Positions 1 to 8,351 of a DNA stretch of 64,000 nt are shown here, piece after piece. The notes beneath the pieces were generated by a model, which was not told the DNA's origin, searched no databases, and saw only the letters and a program-made list of their open reading frames with translations. A program made the translations under genes and the position numbers. The stretch comes from Amycolatopsis sp. cg9 (lineage in GTDB: Bacteria > Actinomycetota > Actinomycetes > Mycobacteriales > Pseudonocardiaceae), in NCBI RefSeq assembly GCF_041346945.1, contig NZ_CP166850.1:1550001-1614000 (forward strand). Direction: 5' to 3'. The stretch's first letter is position 1. Each line of letters opens with the position of its first letter.

Positions 1-280
1 CGGCCTCGGCCCGGACGAGAAGGCGGCGGCGTTCTTCGTCTACTGGACCCGCAAGGAAGCGGTGATGAAGGCCACGGGCAAGGGCCTGCGCATCCCGCTG
101 CAGAGCATCACGTTCTCCCGCTACGACGAGCCGGCCCGCCTGCTGTCGTCCGGCGACCCGGCCCTGGACCCGGCACGCACCCGCCTGGCGGACCTGAAGG
201 CCACGGACGGCTACCGCGCGGCCATCGCGGTGCTGACCACCGAGGAGCTCTCGGTGACCGAGGAGCACTGGCTCCCCTAG
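1..280 (+). CDS. 4'-phosphopantetheinyl transferase, C-terminal part (cut by window start)
   Basis: Only the last ~92 residues are present, reading in frame from base 2. The segment W-T-R-K-E-A (about residues 15-20 of the visible part) matches the W-x-x-K-E-A motif of Sfp-type transferases, whose Glu helps bind Mg and whose Lys contacts CoA. The K-x-x-G-x-G-L stretch that follows is also typical. Such enzymes move phosphopantetheine from CoA to carrier-protein serines of NRPS, PKS or siderophore synthetases. It converges on an isochorismate synthase, which suggests a siderophore role (inference). Stop TAG at 278-280; the true start lies outside the window. Confidence 0.85.
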   Translation, partial: GLGPDEKAAAFFVYWTRKEAVMKATGKGLRIPLQSITFSRYDEPARLLSSGDPALDPARTRLADLKATDGYRAAIAVLTTEELSVTEEHWLP

Positions 281-290
281 CGCCCGACCC

Positions 291-376
291 GAGCGCCCCA
301 ATGTGGCGTTGGTTGCGTCCAACGCACCGAACGCCACATTGGGTGCGTCTGACGCACCGAACGCCACATTGGGGTG
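291..376. terminator. Composite palindromic repeat between convergent genes (copy 1)
   Basis: One copy of AATGTGGCGTT (300-310) is followed by two copies of its reverse complement AACGCCACATT (330-340 and 360-370), with smaller GCGTC/GACGC inverted repeats between. It lies between the convergent stops at 280 and 390, so it can act as a bidirectional terminator with two alternative pairings. The same family recurs in the opposite arrangement at 36461-36551. Confidence 0.75.
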
Positions 377-389
377 CTTTGGGCCGGGG

Positions 390-1547
390 TCAGACCGAGG
401 TGAGGTCCGCCAGGCCCATCGCCGTCAGGAGGGTGCGGAACTTCGCCGTTGTCTCGTCCAGCTCCGACTGCGGGTCCGAAGCCGCCACGATGCCGCCGCC
501 CGCGTACAGCCGCATCGAGGTCGACGCGATTTCCGCGCAGCGGATCGCCACCGCCCATTCGCCGTCGCCGGTGGCGTCCACCCAGCCGACCGCGCCCGCG
601 TAGTAGTCGCGGTCGAAGGGCTCCAGTTCCTGGACCAGGTCGCGGGCGCCGTCGGTCGGGGTGCCGCAGATCGCCGGGGTCGGGTGGAGGGCGGCCGCGA
701 GGTCGAGAGCCGTGATCTCCGGGTCGATCAGCTCGCCCGTGATCGGGGTGCGCAGGTGCCAGATCGCCGGCGTCGTCACCAGCTCCGGGCCCGCCGGGAC
801 GTCCAGCGTGCGGCAGAACGGCCGCAGCGCCTCGACGAGGTAGTCGATGACCACCGCGTGTTCGAGCTGGTCCTTGCGGGACGTCCGCAGCGCCTCGCCG
901 TTGGCGCGGTCGGTCGCCGGGTCGGCCGACCGCGGCATCGAGCCGGCGTGCGGGGACGAGAACACCGTGCGGCCGGTGCGGCGCAGCAGCAGCTCGGGGG
1001 TGGCGCCGACCAGGGACCGGCCGCCGGGCAGCTCGGCCGCGTACGTGAAGTGGCGGGGGTTGCCGACCGCCAGGTTGCGCACGATGCGTTCGGCGGGCAC
1101 CGGCGCCGCGAACTCGAGGTCGAGAGCGCGTGCCAGGACGACTTTGCGCAGGTCACGTGCGTCCAGGGCGTCGACGGCCGCCGAGACGGCGGCCACGTGC
1201 CGCGCGGGGGACGGGACCGCGCGCACCCGCGTGGGCGCCGGCAGGACCTCACGCGGCAGCGAGGGGGCACCTTCGGCGCGGTGGACGGTCCGGGGCACGA
1301 CCAAGTGGCCCGGCACCTTCGTGTCGGGCCCGGTGTCGAACGGGAGGACGCCGACGGCCAGGGGGGCGCCGGTCTCGGCCAGCACGCCGGGGATCGCCGA
1401 AGCGAGGCGGCGGGGGTCCGTCTCGGTGACGGTCCGGAGGGTGCCCTGCGCGAGGAGTGCGCGCTGGGCCGTCGTGAACAAGAAGTCGCCACGCTGGTAG
1501 CGGGCGGCGAGGTCGAGTGCCGGGGTCGCCGGGTCAGGTGAGCTCAC
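390..1547 (-). CDS. Isochorismate synthase (EntC/DhbC type)
   Basis: A 385-residue member of the chorismate-utilising enzyme family, converting chorismate to isochorismate. Visible motifs in order: K-V-V-L-A-R-A near residue 135 (the lysine of isochorismate-forming enzymes), G-A-T-P-E-L-L, K-D-Q-L-E-H, H-P-T-P-A-I-C-G-T-P, and the C-terminal Y-A-G-G-G-I-V-x-x-S-D-P-x-x-E-L-D-E-T with a metal-binding Glu. Length fits the family. Such enzymes feed 2,3-dihydroxybenzoate siderophores, salicylate or menaquinone. No men genes are visible, and the neighbouring phosphopantetheinyl transferase favours siderophore use (inference). A strong hairpin separates it from the IHF gene upstream, so it probably has its own promoter. 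MenF remains an alternative name. Confidence 0.88.
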   Translation of the reverse strand: MSSPDPATPALDLAARYQRGDFLFTTAQRALLAQGTLRTVTETDPRRLASAIPGVLAETGAPLAVGVLPFDTGPDTKVPGHLVVPRTVHRAEGAPSLPREVLPAPTRVRAVPSPARHVAAVSAAVDALDARDLRKVVLARALDLEFAAPVPAERIVRNLAVGNPRHFTYAAELPGGRSLVGATPELLLRRTGRTVFSSPHAGSMPRSADPATDRANGEALRTSRKDQLEHAVVIDYLVEALRPFCRTLDVPAGPELVTTPAIWHLRTPITGELIDPEITALDLAAALHPTPAICGTPTDGARDLVQELEPFDRDYYAGAVGWVDATGDGEWAVAIRCAEIASTSMRLYAGGGIVAASDPQSELDETTAKFRTLLTAMGLADLTSV

Positions 1548-1575
1548 CCCACCAGCGTCCCAGGCTTCGGGAGAT

Positions 1576-1613
1576 CCGCGAGGGGAGTGTCACGAGCGAC
1601 ACTCCCCTCGCGG
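1576..1613 (-). terminator. Perfect 16-bp hairpin terminator
   Basis: Arms 1576-1591 and 1598-1613 are perfectly complementary with a 6-nt loop. It lies 18 bp past the stop of the IHF gene and upstream of the isochorismate synthase start at 1547, so it most likely ends the IHF transcript. Confidence 0.8.
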
Positions 1614-1630
1614 GAGCTCCGGGTGACGAG

Positions 1631-1942
1631 CTACTTGAGCGCGTCGATGAGCGCCTCGCGCTGGCGCTCGCCCAGGCCGGCGGCCCGCCGGTCCGGGTCG
1701 ATGCCGGCCTGCTCGAGCAGGGCGGCGACCTTCACCGCGCCGAGGCCGGGGACGGCCTTCAGCAGCTGGGTGACCTTCGTCTTCCCGATGGTCTTGTTCT
1801 CCTTGGCCTGCTTGAGCACCTTCTCGATGCTCTCCTTGCCGGACTTGATCGACGCGAGCAGCTCCGAACGCGCCTTGCGAGCCTCGGCGGCCTTGGCCAG
1901 GGCCTCGGCGCGCTGCTCCGGAGTCAACGTAGGCAGAGCCAA
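1631..1942 (-). CDS. mihF: Actinobacterial integration host factor (mIHF/sIHF)
   Basis: A 103-residue basic DNA-binding protein. The start is TTG at 1940-1942, giving the family's typical N-terminus M-A-L-P-T-L-T-P-E-Q; an AAAGGA ribosome-binding site lies upstream. A longer in-frame reading reaches 2113 but adds residues foreign to the family. The helix-two-turn-helix segment K-V-P/A-G-L-G-A-V-K-V-A-x-L-L lies near residues 65-80. Family members bind DNA without strong sequence specificity, bend it and affect nucleoid structure and recombination. In most actinobacteria mihF is followed by gmk; here it stands alone behind a strong terminator, so this could be a second paralog (inference). Confidence 0.9.
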   Translation of the reverse strand: MALPTLTPEQRAEALAKAAEARKARSELLASIKSGKESIEKVLKQAKENKTIGKTKVTQLLKAVPGLGAVKVAALLEQAGIDPDRRAAGLGERQREALIDALK

Positions 1943-2376
1943 CGTAGTGTCCTTTCCTCTCAGGTCTCCGCTTTCGCGGCCGACAGCTTTTGTGAGCGCT
2001 TGCTCCTGCAAGCGCTGCTCAGCCGTCTCTTGCCACGGCCCCAGTAAACGCCACCGGCTTCGTGGCCGTGCAACCGACACGCACTTATTACCCCCGGAGG
2101 TGATACCGGGCAACCCGCTCCGGCCTGCGGAAACGCTCCCAAGAAGCGGCTCGAGTGGCCAGACTCACCCGGAAGTGGAGCCTCCGTTACAGCGCGCATT
2201 TCCTTGCCTATAAGGAAAGGCGCATAAATTGATGATCTTGATCATCGTCCGGTCGTCGCCCGATCGCGCGACGACCGTGACCGAACGGAGCCGTTGTTGA
2301 CCATGCCCGCTTCACCCGATCCGCACTAGAGTCGGCGCAACCCCAGTTCACCGGCGAACGACCCCCGGGAGCGACC
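1943..2376. other. Divergent intergenic region, 434 bp, with several small palindromes
   Basis: No coding sequence is supported. It holds the leaders of mihF (leftward) and the acyl-CoA ligase (rightward). Visible structures: AGCGCTTGC/GCAAGCGCT (1995-2003 and 2008-2016, 4-nt loop) in the mihF leader; TTTCCTT...AAGGAAA around 2201-2220; and GATGATC-TT-GATCATC at 2231-2246, a candidate operator. The 2201-2250 stretch is unusually AT-rich for this genome, suggesting a promoter or regulator site. No canonical -35/-10 pair could be fixed. Confidence 0.5.
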
Positions 2377-4005
<1,629 letters not shown>

Positions 4006-4033
4006 CGGGTAAATCTCCGGCGAGTCTTCATGC

Positions 4034-4084
4034 CTCTGAAGGCCACCATGAGGGAACCTAACGCCCTCATGGTGGCCTTCAGAG
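4034..4084. terminator. Perfect 21-bp palindrome, terminator-like
   Basis: Arms 4034-4054 and 4064-4084 are perfect complements around a 9-nt loop. It lies 28 bp after the acyl-CoA ligase stop and 22 bp before the solute-binding protein start. The outer sequence GAAGGCCACC is shared with the hairpin at 11864-11906, so the two belong to one repeat family. Confidence 0.8.
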
Positions 4085-4105
4085 CACGTCGGAGGGGTTC
4101 TGGGG

Positions 4106-5392
4106 ATGCATAACAGGCGCAAGTTCTTGGCGTTGGCGGGTGCGGGCGCGCTGACCGCGGCGTGCGGGTCGAACACCGGGCGGCAGGGTGACCCGCCGCC
4201 CTCGACGGCGTACTCGGCGGGGCCGCCGCCGTCGGACGCCCCGAAGGTCACGCTCCAGCAGTGGTACCACGCCTACGGCGAGGACGGCGTCCAGGAAGCC
4301 GTGAAGCGGTACGCCGCGAGCTACCCCGGCGCGACCGTGAACGTGCAGTGGAACCCCGGCGACTACGACTCCAAGATCGTCACCGCGCTGCAGAACAGCA
4401 AGGTGCCGGACGTCTTCGAGGCGCAGGTCAAGATCGACTGGGTGCGGCAGAACCAGGTGGTCTCGCTCGACGACGTCATCGCGCCGGTGAAGGGCGACTT
4501 CAGCCCGGCCGTGCTGGCCGCGCAGACCGTCGAGGGCAAGGTCTACGGCATCCCGCAGGCCACCGACACGCAGGTGCTCTTCTACCGCAAGAGCCTGCTG
4601 CAGGCCGCCGGCGTGCAGCCGCCGCAGACGGTCGACGAGCTGATCGACGCGGCGGCGAAGCTGACGAAGGATGGCATCAAGGGCCTCTTCGCCGGCAACG
4701 ACGGCGGCGTCGGCGTGCTCACCGGCCCGCTGCTGTGGTCGGCGGGCCTCGACTACCTCAAGAACGGCAACCGCGAGGTCGGCTTCGACGACCCGCGCGC
4801 GGCGACCGCGCTGGGCAAGCTGCACACGCTCAACACCAACGGTTCCCTGCTGCTCGGCGCGCCGGCCGACTGGTCGGACCCCGGCGCGTTCGTCGACGGG
4901 CTCGCCGCGATGCAGTGGACCGGGCTGTGGAACGTGCCGAAGATCCGCTCGGCGTTCGACGACGACTTCGGCGTGCTCCCGTTCCCCAAGCTGGACGGCA
5001 GCGGGGCGCCGTCGGTGCCGGTCGGCGCGTACGGCGCGATGGTCAACGCCAAGAGCGAGCACGTCGCCGAGGCCAAGGCGTTCGTGAAGTGGCTGTGGAT
5101 CGACCAGACGCAGAACCAGCTCGAATTCGCGACGAAGTTCGGCTTCCACGTGCCGGCCCGCCAAAGCCTGATCGACCGCGCGGACAACCTCAAGAACGGC
5201 CCGGCCGCCGACGCGGCCCGGTTCGTCAAGGAGAACAGCCACCTCGTCGGCGGTCCGGTGTGGACGCAGCAGGCGAACACGGCGCTGTCCGACGCGGCCG
5301 CGAAGATCGCCAAGGAGGGCGCGGACCCGGCGGCCCAGGTCAAGACGGCGGTCGAGGTGGCGAAGGCCGAGCTGAAGCGCCTGTTCGGATGA
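4106..5392 (+). CDS. Sugar-type ABC transporter solute-binding lipoprotein
   Basis: A 428-residue extracellular solute-binding protein of family 1. The N-terminus carries R-R-K-F-L-A-L, matching a Tat motif, then a lipobox L-T-A-A-C with the acylated Cys at residue 20, so it is probably exported folded and anchored to the outer face of the membrane. The body follows the MalE/UgpB pattern (Y-G-I-P-Q near 145, W-T-G-L-W-N near 272). It overlaps the first permease by four bases (ATGA), so the three genes form one operon. The ligand is probably an oligosaccharide, but the sequence does not identify it. Confidence 0.9.
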   Translation: MHNRRKFLALAGAGALTAACGSNTGRQGDPPPSTAYSAGPPPSDAPKVTLQQWYHAYGEDGVQEAVKRYAASYPGATVNVQWNPGDYDSKIVTALQNSKVPDVFEAQVKIDWVRQNQVVSLDDVIAPVKGDFSPAVLAAQTVEGKVYGIPQATDTQVLFYRKSLLQAAGVQPPQTVDELIDAAAKLTKDGIKGLFAGNDGGVGVLTGPLLWSAGLDYLKNGNREVGFDDPRAATALGKLHTLNTNGSLLLGAPADWSDPGAFVDGLAAMQWTGLWNVPKIRSAFDDDFGVLPFPKLDGSGAPSVPVGAYGAMVNAKSEHVAEAKAFVKWLWIDQTQNQLEFATKFGFHVPARQSLIDRADNLKNGPAADAARFVKENSHLVGGPVWTQQANTALSDAAAKIAKEGADPAAQVKTAVEVAKAELKRLFG

Positions 5393-6285
5393 AGCGGCGC
5401 GACACGCGCGCGTTCTGGCTGTTCGTCGGGCCGTTCCTGCTGGGGCTGGCGATCTTCGCGTACCTGCCGATCGGCTGGAGCGCGTACCTTTCGTTCTTCG
5501 ACGCGCGGAACACCGTGACCCCGACGGACTTCGTCGGGCTGGACAACTACGGGCACATGCTCACCGACGAGCCGTTCCTGTCGAGCCTGGGCACGTTCAG
5601 CGTGTTCGCGGTCTTCATCGTGCCGCTGACGTTCGTGCTGTCGCTGGCGCTCGCGCTCGGCGTCAACCAGCTGCGGTTCGCGCGCGCGTTCTTCCGTTCG
5701 GTGTTCTTCCTGCCGTTCGCGTGCTCGTACGTCGTGGCGTCGCTGATCTGGAAGACGTCGTTGTTCTCGGGTGTCCGATACGGACTGGCGAACACGGTGC
5801 TTTCGGTCTTCGGGGTGGACCCGGTGGCGTGGACCGGGACGGTGCACCCGCCGCTGTACTGGATCGTGCTGGTGACGGCCCGGTTGTGGCTGCAGCTGGG
5901 CTTCTACATGATCCTGTTCATCGCGGCGCTGCAACGGATCCCGCAGCACCTCTACGAAGCGGCGTGGCTCGACGGCGCGAAGCCGGGCTGGCAGGTCTTC
6001 CGGTACGTGACGCTCCCGCAGCTGCGCTCGACGGCGGTGGCGGTGCTGCTGCTGAACCTGATCAACGCCTACCAGGCGTTCGACGAGTTCTACAACATCA
6101 TGGGCGACAGCCGCGGCTACCCGCCCTTCGCCCGGCCGCCCCTGGTCTACCTCTACTACACGTCGCTGGGCTCCGGCGGCCAGGACCTCGGCCGCGGCAG
6201 CGCGGGCGCGGTGATCCTGGCGCTGATCATCGCGCTCGTCACCCTGGTGCAGGGCCGGGTGCTGCGCTTCGGGAGGACGGCATGA
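5389..6285 (+). CDS. ABC sugar permease 1 (MalF-like)
   Basis: A 298-residue inner-membrane permease with about six membrane segments, the first at residues 8-28. The cytoplasmic EAA-like loop reads Y-E-A-A-W-L-D-G-A near residue 190, the docking site for the ATPase. The ATG at 5389 overlaps the stop of the binding protein (ATGA); upstream in-frame sequence is antisense-like and was not used. No ATP-binding subunit is encoded in the operon; actinomycete importers of this kind commonly share one MsiK-type ATPase encoded elsewhere. Confidence 0.9.
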   Translation: MKRRDTRAFWLFVGPFLLGLAIFAYLPIGWSAYLSFFDARNTVTPTDFVGLDNYGHMLTDEPFLSSLGTFSVFAVFIVPLTFVLSLALALGVNQLRFARAFFRSVFFLPFACSYVVASLIWKTSLFSGVRYGLANTVLSVFGVDPVAWTGTVHPPLYWIVLVTARLWLQLGFYMILFIAALQRIPQHLYEAAWLDGAKPGWQVFRYVTLPQLRSTAVAVLLLNLINAYQAFDEFYNIMGDSRGYPPFARPPLVYLYYTSLGSGGQDLGRGSAGAVILALIIALVTLVQGRVLRFGRTA

Positions 6286-7097
6286 GGGCGTTCCTCCGCT
6301 GGGCCGCCTTGATCGTGGCGGCGGTCCTGTTCCTGCTGCCCTTCTACCTGTTGCTGCGCAACGGCTTGGCGTCCCGGGCCGAGATCACCGCTCCCGAGTG
6401 GACGTTCTTCCCGTCCACGGTGCACTGGGAGAACTTCTCGAAGCTGTTCTCCTCGGACGACGTCCCGTTCGCCGGGAGCCTGCTCAACTCGGCGATCGTG
6501 GCGGTGCTGCAGACGGCCGGCCTGCTGGTGCTCTGCTCCCTGGCCGGCTACGGCCTGGCGCGGATCCCGTACCGCCACGCCAAGATCGTGTTCTACGCGG
6601 TGCTGGCGACCCTGATGATCCCGACGTCGGTGACGTTCGTGCCGAGCTTCGTGGTGGTTTCGTCACTGGGCTGGCTGTCGGACTTCCGCGGCCTGGTGAT
6701 CCCCGGGCTGTTCAGCGCGTTCAGCGTGTTCCTGTTCCGCCAGTACTTCCTGGACTTCCCGCGCGAGCTGGAGGAAGCCGGGCGGGTGGACGGGCTCACC
6801 CGCTGGGGCGTGTTCTGGCGGATCGTGGTGCCGAATTCGAAGGGGTTCTTCGCGGCGATCGCGGTCATCACGGTGATCGGCAGCTGGAACGCGTTCCTGT
6901 GGCCGCTGATCATCGCCCAGTCGCCGGATTCGTGGACGGTCCAGGTGGCGCTGTCGGGGTTGCTGACGGCGCAGAACCCGCAGCTGAACCTGCTGTTCCT
7001 GGCGGCGGCGGTGTCAATCCTGCCGATCGTGCTGCTGTTCGCGTTCCTGCAGCGGTACCTCGTGCGCGGCGTGACCGAGTCCGGCCTGACGGGCTGA
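6282..7097 (+). CDS. ABC sugar permease 2 (MalG-like)
   Basis: A 271-residue permease with about six membrane segments; an N-terminal hydrophobic helix spans residues 7-27. The EAA loop E-L-E-E-A-G-R-V-D-G lies near residue 165. It begins by ATGA overlap with permease 1 and ends the operon. Its last 188 bp overlap, on the opposite strand, the reading frame of the membrane protein that ends at 6910. Confidence 0.9.
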   Translation: MRAFLRWAALIVAAVLFLLPFYLLLRNGLASRAEITAPEWTFFPSTVHWENFSKLFSSDDVPFAGSLLNSAIVAVLQTAGLLVLCSLAGYGLARIPYRHAKIVFYAVLATLMIPTSVTFVPSFVVVSSLGWLSDFRGLVIPGLFSAFSVFLFRQYFLDFPRELEEAGRVDGLTRWGVFWRIVVPNSKGFFAAIAVITVIGSWNAFLWPLIIAQSPDSWTVQVALSGLLTAQNPQLNLLFLAAAVSILPIVLLFAFLQRYLVRGVTESGLTG

Positions 7098-7482
7098 ACC
7101 GCCACCACAGCAGGGCCGGCGTCAGCACGAGCGCGCCGCCGTCGGTGACCACCGAGGGCAGCAGGCCCGGCCAGCCGTACAGGTCGAGCGTCGCCCGCCA
7201 CACCGACGGCGGGATCGCGAACACGCCCGCCGCCTGGGTCGCGTTCACCGCCAGGACCAGCCAGAACACCCACCTTCGACCGGTCAAGGCCAGTAGCCCC
7301 AGGAGGTTCCCGGCCAGGTAGACGTCTCCGACCAGCCTCAGCCCCGTCAGGAAGCCGTCCGACGGCGGCGCGCCGGCCAGGACAGCCGCGCGCGCCACCA
7401 GGTCGTGGTCGATCACCACGAAGTTCTGCAGTGCCGTGCCGATCGCGAAAAGCAGCGAGCACCCCGCTGTCCACCACCGCAT
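6910..7482 (-). CDS. Small membrane protein, likely TetR-controlled
   Basis: Not assigned to a family. The first ~130 residues contain about four hydrophobic segments (near 3-20, 45-65, 70-88 and 105-125) and look like a genuine membrane protein. The last ~60 residues, rich in Ser, Pro, Thr and Ala, are read from the strand opposite the sugar permease; they look like read-through of an antisense frame, so the gene may have lost its original stop or simply ends there. The start at 7482 lies 11 bp from the first tetO-like operator, making it the probable target of the divergent TetR. It is far too small to be a TetA-type pump. Confidence 0.6.
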   Translation of the reverse strand: MRWWTAGCSLLFAIGTALQNFVVIDHDLVARAAVLAGAPPSDGFLTGLRLVGDVYLAGNLLGLLALTGRRWVFWLVLAVNATQAAGVFAIPPSVWRATLDLYGWPGLLPSVVTDGGALVLTPALLWWRFSPSGRTRSRRARGTAAGTRTAARSAGLTPPPPGTAGSAAGSAPSATPTAPPGPSTNPATGR

Positions 7483-7492
7483 CCCGAGCCCC

Positions 7493-7529
7493 CTCTATCA
7501 GCGATAGAGACCAATCTATCACTGATAGA
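7493..7529. promoter_or_regulatory. Two tetO-like operators between divergent genes
   Basis: CTCTATC-AGC-GATAGAG (7493-7509) and TCTATC-ACT-GATAGA (7515-7529) are near-perfect copies of the classical Tn10 tet operator core. Their centres are 21 bp apart, two helical turns. The second touches the GTG start of the TetR gene at 7530, and the first lies 11 bp before the membrane protein start. One dimer at each site could repress both genes. Confidence 0.85.
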
Positions 7530-8120
7530 GTGCGCCGGGTGCCGCTCGACCGCCGTCAGATCACCGAAGCCGCCCTCGAACTCCTCGACGAGGCCGGGCT
7601 CGCCGAGCTGAGCACGCGACGGCTCGCCGCCAGGCTCGGCGTCAGCTCGCCGACGCTGTACTGGCACGTCAAGGACAAAGCGCAGCTCCTCGACCTGCTC
7701 GCCGAAGCCGTCTGCGAGGACGCGTTCGACATCGACGGGACGCGGGATTGGCGCGGACAGCTCGAGCAGGGTCTGCACCAGTTCCGCGCGCTCCTGCTGA
7801 GGCACCGCGACGCCGCGACCCTGCTCCGGGACCGCCTGCCGGGGCCGAACCGCCTCGCCCACATCGAAACGACGTGCCGGATCCTCCTCGAAGCCGGCTT
7901 CACGCCCGAGGACACCGCGGGCATCGCCCGGCTGCTCACCGCGCACGTCTTCGCGTCGGCCGAGACGCCCGCGCGGCCGGATCCCGAGTTCCAGCGCCGG
8001 CTGGACGGCTTCCCCGCGGTCAAGGCCCTCGGTCCGGCGTTCGCCCGCACCAGCGCCGACGACCTGTTCGCCCTCGGCACCGAAGTCATCCTGGACGGTC
8101 TCGCCGCGCGGCGGAAATGA
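7530..8120 (+). CDS. TetR-class transcriptional repressor (TetR_C type)
   Basis: A 196-residue repressor resembling the true TetR class rather than the wider TetR/AcrR family: the helix-turn-helix reads S-T-R-R-L-A-A-R-L-G-V-S-S-P-T-L-Y-W-H-V-K-D-K (residues ~28-50), with the Y-W-H-V-K found in tetracycline-type TetR. The GTG at 7530 abuts a tetO-like palindrome, which implies a very short or absent 5' leader. A second GTG at 7539 is possible. It faces a small membrane protein across the two operators, giving the usual autoregulated divergent design. The inducer is unknown. Confidence 0.87.
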   Translation: MRRVPLDRRQITEAALELLDEAGLAELSTRRLAARLGVSSPTLYWHVKDKAQLLDLLAEAVCEDAFDIDGTRDWRGQLEQGLHQFRALLLRHRDAATLLRDRLPGPNRLAHIETTCRILLEAGFTPEDTAGIARLLTAHVFASAETPARPDPEFQRRLDGFPAVKALGPAFARTSADDLFALGTEVILDGLAARRK

Positions 8121-8252
8121 CCACGACCTTCGGCGGTACACCCACCTCGACGCCCGTGACAGGGTAGCTCGAAATGTCACGTTCACCGCCCGGTCACCGA
8201 CGTCCGGCACGGTGCTGGCAACCGAGAAGACTGGGGAGCGACTGTGCCGATC

Positions 8253-8347
8253 GTTCCCCAATCCGGCCACAGTCACGGCCGAATGATTGCGCAGCAACGG
8301 TTGCGTACCGCTCGAAGGTCGGCCTACTTTTGGCCGGATTGGGGAAC
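8253..8347 (+). repeat. 95-bp element with 17-bp terminal inverted repeats (copy 1)
   Basis: Arm GTTCCCCAATCCGGCCA (8253-8269) is the exact reverse complement of 8331-8347, with a 61-bp core. A related 93-bp element with the same 61-bp core length lies on the minus strand at 31098-31190. Within the core, TTGCGT (8301-8306) and TACTTT (8325-8330) form a promoter-like pair with an 18-bp spacer. The right arm ends four bases before the phosphoesterase ATG at 8352, and its GGGGAAC may serve as the ribosome-binding site. It may be a promoter with flanking operators, a structured leader, or a MITE-like repeat. Confidence 0.75.
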
Positions 8348-8351
8348 AACC

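Noticed and set aside
300..376. Possible CRISPR array from repeated AACGCCACATT units
   Set aside because: Only three short, inverted units with no unique spacers; fits a composite palindrome.
303..1541. Long open frames antisense to the isochorismate synthase and many other genes
   Set aside because: High GC content keeps alternative frames open. Their proteins are Arg/Ala/Gly/Pro-rich without motifs, while the opposite frames carry recognisable enzymes.
2281..2335. Promoter TTGACC/TAGAGT for the acyl-CoA ligase
   Set aside because: Spacing of 24 bp is too long for a standard sigma-70 promoter.
4261..5388. Frame extending the sugar permease upstream
   Set aside because: It reads through the binding-protein gene in another frame and has no permease features; the ATGA overlap gives the proper start.
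7493..7529. Evidence for a tetracycline-resistance gene
   Set aside because: tetO-like sites are present, but no TetA-type pump or ribosome-protection gene is in the window.
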